From contig JAEHDT010000270.1 of NCBI GenBank assembly GCA_016880225.1, positions 1 through 7,919 on the forward strand: 7,919 nt of DNA. The letters are read 5' to 3'. The DNA is from Gemmatimonadota bacterium (lineage in GTDB: Bacteria; Gemmatimonadota; Gemmatimonadetes; Gemmatimonadales; GWC2-71-9). Both the position numbers and the translations under genes were made by a program. How positions within the stretch are numbered: the first letter of the stretch is position 1; every line of letters begins with the position of its first letter. The notes below the pieces were generated by a model, which was not told the origin of the DNA, made no database searches, and saw only the letters and a program-made list of their open reading frames with translations. Shown here piece after piece: positions 6,831 through 7,919 of the stretch.

Positions 6831-7284
6831 CCAGGGCCTCCGGGAACGCGTCGAGCGATTCCGCCTTGCCCCCGCCGTCGGGCGCCACCTTGGCGGCGGC
6901 CTTGGCCCGCGCGAACTCGCCGGAGCCTTCGCCACCTCCCCGAGACGACAGGAGAATCACTTCCCGCGCGATCACTTCGGTGGTGTACCGGGTCTGCTTC
7001 TCCCGATCCTCCCACGTCCGATACTCGATGCGCCCCTCGACGTAGATCCGATCGCCTTTCTTCATATACTTCTCCGCCAGATCCGCCAGCTGGGCGCCCT
7101 TGTTGTTCCAGCAGATCACCCGATGCCACTCGGTCTTCTCCTGCTTCTCCCCGCCCTGCCCGGTCCACTGGCGGCTCGTCGCCAAGGAAAGGGTGGCGAC
7201 ACGGGAACCGTTGGTGGTGCTCCGCACCTCGGGATCGGCGCCCAAGTTCCCGATTAGCATGACCTTATTGAGGCTCCGGCTCAC
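6802..7284 (-). CDS. ssb: Single-stranded DNA-binding protein Ssb
   Basis: Ssb coats single-stranded DNA in replication, recombination and repair, and recruits partner proteins through its C-terminal tip. The 160-residue protein opens SRSLNKVMLIGNLGADPEVR (2-21), the classical start of the OB fold. EKTEWHRVICWNNKGAQLA (49-67) and KGDRIYVEGRIEYRTWED (76-93) follow. Trp40, Trp53 and Trp91 fall near the DNA-stacking aromatic positions. A short Gly/Ala/Lys linker ends in the acidic tip DDDLPF, equivalent to DDDIPF of E. coli. The GTG at 7284 is chosen because GGGAGG (7291-7296) lies six bases upstream and it gives the conserved N-terminus; a 21-residue upstream extension would cover the promoter leader. 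This is the first gene after a strong promoter, and the LysM gene starts within its last codons. Confidence 0.97.
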   Translation of the reverse strand: MSRSLNKVMLIGNLGADPEVRSTTNGSRVATLSLATSRQWTGQGGEKQEKTEWHRVICWNNKGAQLADLAEKYMKKGDRIYVEGRIEYRTWEDREKQTRYTTEVIAREVILLSSRGGGEGSGEFARAKAAAKVAPDGGGKAESLDAFPEALDEEDDDLPF

Positions 7285-7307
7285 AGCAGACCTCCCGACG
7301 CTAGGCG

Positions 7308-7319
7308 GGTCTCGAGACC
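7308..7319. promoter_or_regulatory. Perfect 12-bp palindrome in the ssb leader, candidate operator
   Basis: GGTCTCGAGACC is a perfect palindrome. If transcription starts near 7325, it covers about +7 to +18 of the transcript, between the promoter and the ssb ribosome binding site. A dimeric repressor bound there could block promoter clearance. ssb is LexA-controlled in some bacteria, but this sequence does not match the E. coli or Bacillus LexA boxes. It may be chance: a 12-bp palindrome is expected roughly twice in a random window of this size. Confidence 0.35.
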
Positions 7320-7331
7320 AAGGGCGACAAC

Positions 7332-7360
7332 AGTATATGACCCGCAAGTTATTCTGTCAA
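7332..7360 (-). promoter_or_regulatory. Near-consensus sigma70-type promoter for ssb and downstream genes
   Basis: Reading leftwards, a perfect -35 box TTGACA (7360-7355) is separated by exactly 17 bases from a -10 box TATACT (7337-7332; five of six match TATAAT). The predicted start is the G near 7325, giving a leader of about 41 bases before the ssb GTG. It lies in an AT-richer patch in the 96-base gap between rimI and ssb, where a promoter is expected. No other comparably good promoter was noticed, so it may serve a long transcript extending towards hemA or the tol genes. Confidence 0.8.
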
Positions 7361-7380
7361 TCAAAGATACGCCACTTGTG

Positions 7381-7851
7381 CTAAAGTTTTGCAGCGACCC
7401 CGTCTGCTGGAATGGCAGCCCGGAGGACGACGGCATCCTCGACTGGCCGCCGGTAGTAGCGCGCCCGTCGAGCCACCTCGCTGAACCCCAGGGATTGGTA
7501 CAGGCGGCGTGCGACCGAGTTCGATTCGCGTACCTCGAGGTACACCACACGCACCCCGCAGGCAGCGAGCAGCGCCAGCATTCGCTCCACCAGCGCACGC
7601 CCGAGTCCACGGCGCCGGTGCGGGGGCGCCACGCCCAGATTCAGAATCTCGCCCTCATCGGCGGCGCAGTGCGCTACGGCGTACCCGACCACCGCCCCGT
7701 CCTCCTCGGCGACGAGGAACGGAACGGCGGATCTCACGCACTCCGCGAAGTCGTTCGCCGACCATGGGTCGGAGAACACCGCGCGCTCGATCGCGCCCAC
7801 CTCGCCCAGGTCAGCCAGCCGGGCGGGACGAATCGCGGAGCGCTCGACCGT
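7381..7851 (-). CDS. rimI: RimI-type ribosomal-protein S18 alanine N-acetyltransferase (GNAT)
   Basis: RimI transfers acetyl from acetyl-CoA to the N-terminal alanine of ribosomal protein S18. The GNAT fold is clear. With residue 1 at 7851, AIRPARLADLGEVGAIE (6-22) is the first strand and helix, FSDPWS (26-31) is the RimI-typical loop, RRRGLGRAL (79-87) is the acetyl-CoA pyrophosphate loop, and LEVRESN (105-111) and RRLYQSLGF (115-123) hold Glu106 and Tyr118, matching the catalytic Glu103 and Tyr115 of Salmonella RimI. The start is problematic. The only standard start codon near the expected position is GTG at 7800, which deletes strand beta1. GGGAGG (7858-7863) sits six bases before an ACG at 7851-7849, giving 156 residues, a normal RimI length. 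I extend to 7851 on that basis; 7800 is the conservative alternative. The gene overlaps the tsaB end. Confidence 0.85.
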   Translation of the reverse strand, partial: TVERSAIRPARLADLGEVGAIERAVFSDPWSANDFAECVRSAVPFLVAEEDGAVVGYAVAHCAADEGEILNLGVAPPHRRRGLGRALVERMLALLAACGVRVVYLEVRESNSVARRLYQSLGFSEVARRARYYRRPVEDAVVLRAAIPADGVAAKL

Positions 7852-7919
7852 GGCGCGCCTCCCATTGAGCCTGCGCTTCCGCAGGACGTCCGTACCAGGG
7901 CTCCGCGCTGGCCGGATCG
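7811..7919 (-). CDS. tsaB: TsaB (tRNA t6A biosynthesis) C-terminal end, 5' part outside the window
   Basis: Only the last 35 codons and the TGA stop (7813-7811) are present. The residues read DPASAEPWYGRPAEAQAQWE, then an ARHGR stretch, ending SSRPAG. The PWYGRPAEAQ block resembles the 'YLR/YGRPAEAQ' ending common in TsaB (YeaZ) proteins. TsaB is the non-catalytic partner of TsaD in making N6-threonylcarbamoyladenosine on ANN-decoding tRNAs. tsaB followed by rimI is a recurrent bacterial gene pair, which strengthens the call despite the short fragment. The stop lies inside the 5' part of the extended rimI frame, so the two genes overlap by about 41 bases. Confidence 0.72.
   Translation of the reverse strand, partial: DPASAEPWYGRPAEAQAQWEARHGRALRDSSRPAG
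7858..7863 (-). promoter_or_regulatory. Ribosome binding site that decides the rimI start
   Basis: GGGAGG on the minus strand, inside the tsaB coding end, is identical to the ssb ribosome binding site (7291-7296) and has the same six-base spacing to the following codon. In the rimI frame that codon is ACG (7851-7849), not a standard start. The match in sequence and spacing is the main argument for placing the rimI start there. Confidence 0.55.

Noticed and set aside
5583..7262. 559-codon open frame on the plus strand across the LysM gene and ssb
   Set aside because: It is antisense to two clearly real genes, its translation is low-complexity Arg/Gly/His/Pro sequence with no domain, and long antisense frames are expected at this GC content.
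7345..7379. Inverted repeat CAAGT/ACTTG in the rimI-ssb gap as a rimI terminator
   Set aside because: The arms are only five bases, 25 bases apart, with no T-run, and they overlap the promoter.
1..7919. Mobile element, CRISPR array, toxin-antitoxin pair or defence system
   Set aside because: No transposase, integrase, spaced direct repeats or small gene pair was seen; all eleven genes have housekeeping or envelope roles or, for the LysM protein, an exported envelope character.

Overview
The window is a compact, GC-rich stretch of bacterial chromosome. Every supportable gene lies on the minus strand, so biological order runs from high to low coordinates. Genes are packed with stop/start overlaps or gaps of a few bases. 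GTG starts are frequent: ssb, the HemX-like gene, tolQ, tolR and tolA all use one. The Tol system with periplasmic TolB, exported proteins and an HemA-type heme pathway indicate a Gram-negative (diderm) bacterium. The style (very high GC, 'QDT' right after signal peptides, a TonB-like TolA, a secreted LysM protein beside ssb) is what I associate with Gemmatimonadota. That placement is an inference, not a database match.

Right edge (about 7381-7919): the 3' end of tsaB (t6A tRNA modification) overlaps rimI, a GNAT acetyltransferase. rimI has no ATG, GTG or TTG at the expected position; a strong ribosome binding site points to an ACG. A 96-base intergenic gap follows (7285-7380). It is the only real regulatory region in the window and is AT-richer than its surroundings. 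It holds a near-consensus sigma70-type promoter reading leftwards, followed by a perfect 12-bp palindrome in the predicted 5' leader.

Middle (about 3422-7284): ssb, an exported LysM protein whose start lies inside the ssb tail, a short GC hairpin, a CcsA/HemX-family membrane protein, and hemA (glutamyl-tRNA reductase, first committed step of C5 heme synthesis). The HemX-hemA pair is a known arrangement, but hemC does not follow here.

Left (1-3432): galE (UDP-glucose 4-epimerase), then the Tol cluster tolQ-tolR-tolA-like-tolB, which runs off the left edge. TolQ/TolR form the inner-membrane proton channel, the TolA-like protein spans the periplasm, and TolB is the periplasmic propeller that hands over to Pal (presumably just outside the window). 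Together they maintain outer-membrane integrity during division. galE (surface sugars), the LysM protein (peptidoglycan) and Tol form a cell-envelope theme.

No gene-free stretch exceeds 300 bases. I saw no tRNA or rRNA, insertion sequence, CRISPR array, prophage gene or defence island. This is an ordinary housekeeping region, and I do not think it contains an undescribed system. The most useful second looks are the rimI start, the ssb promoter and palindrome, and the uncharacterised LysM protein.
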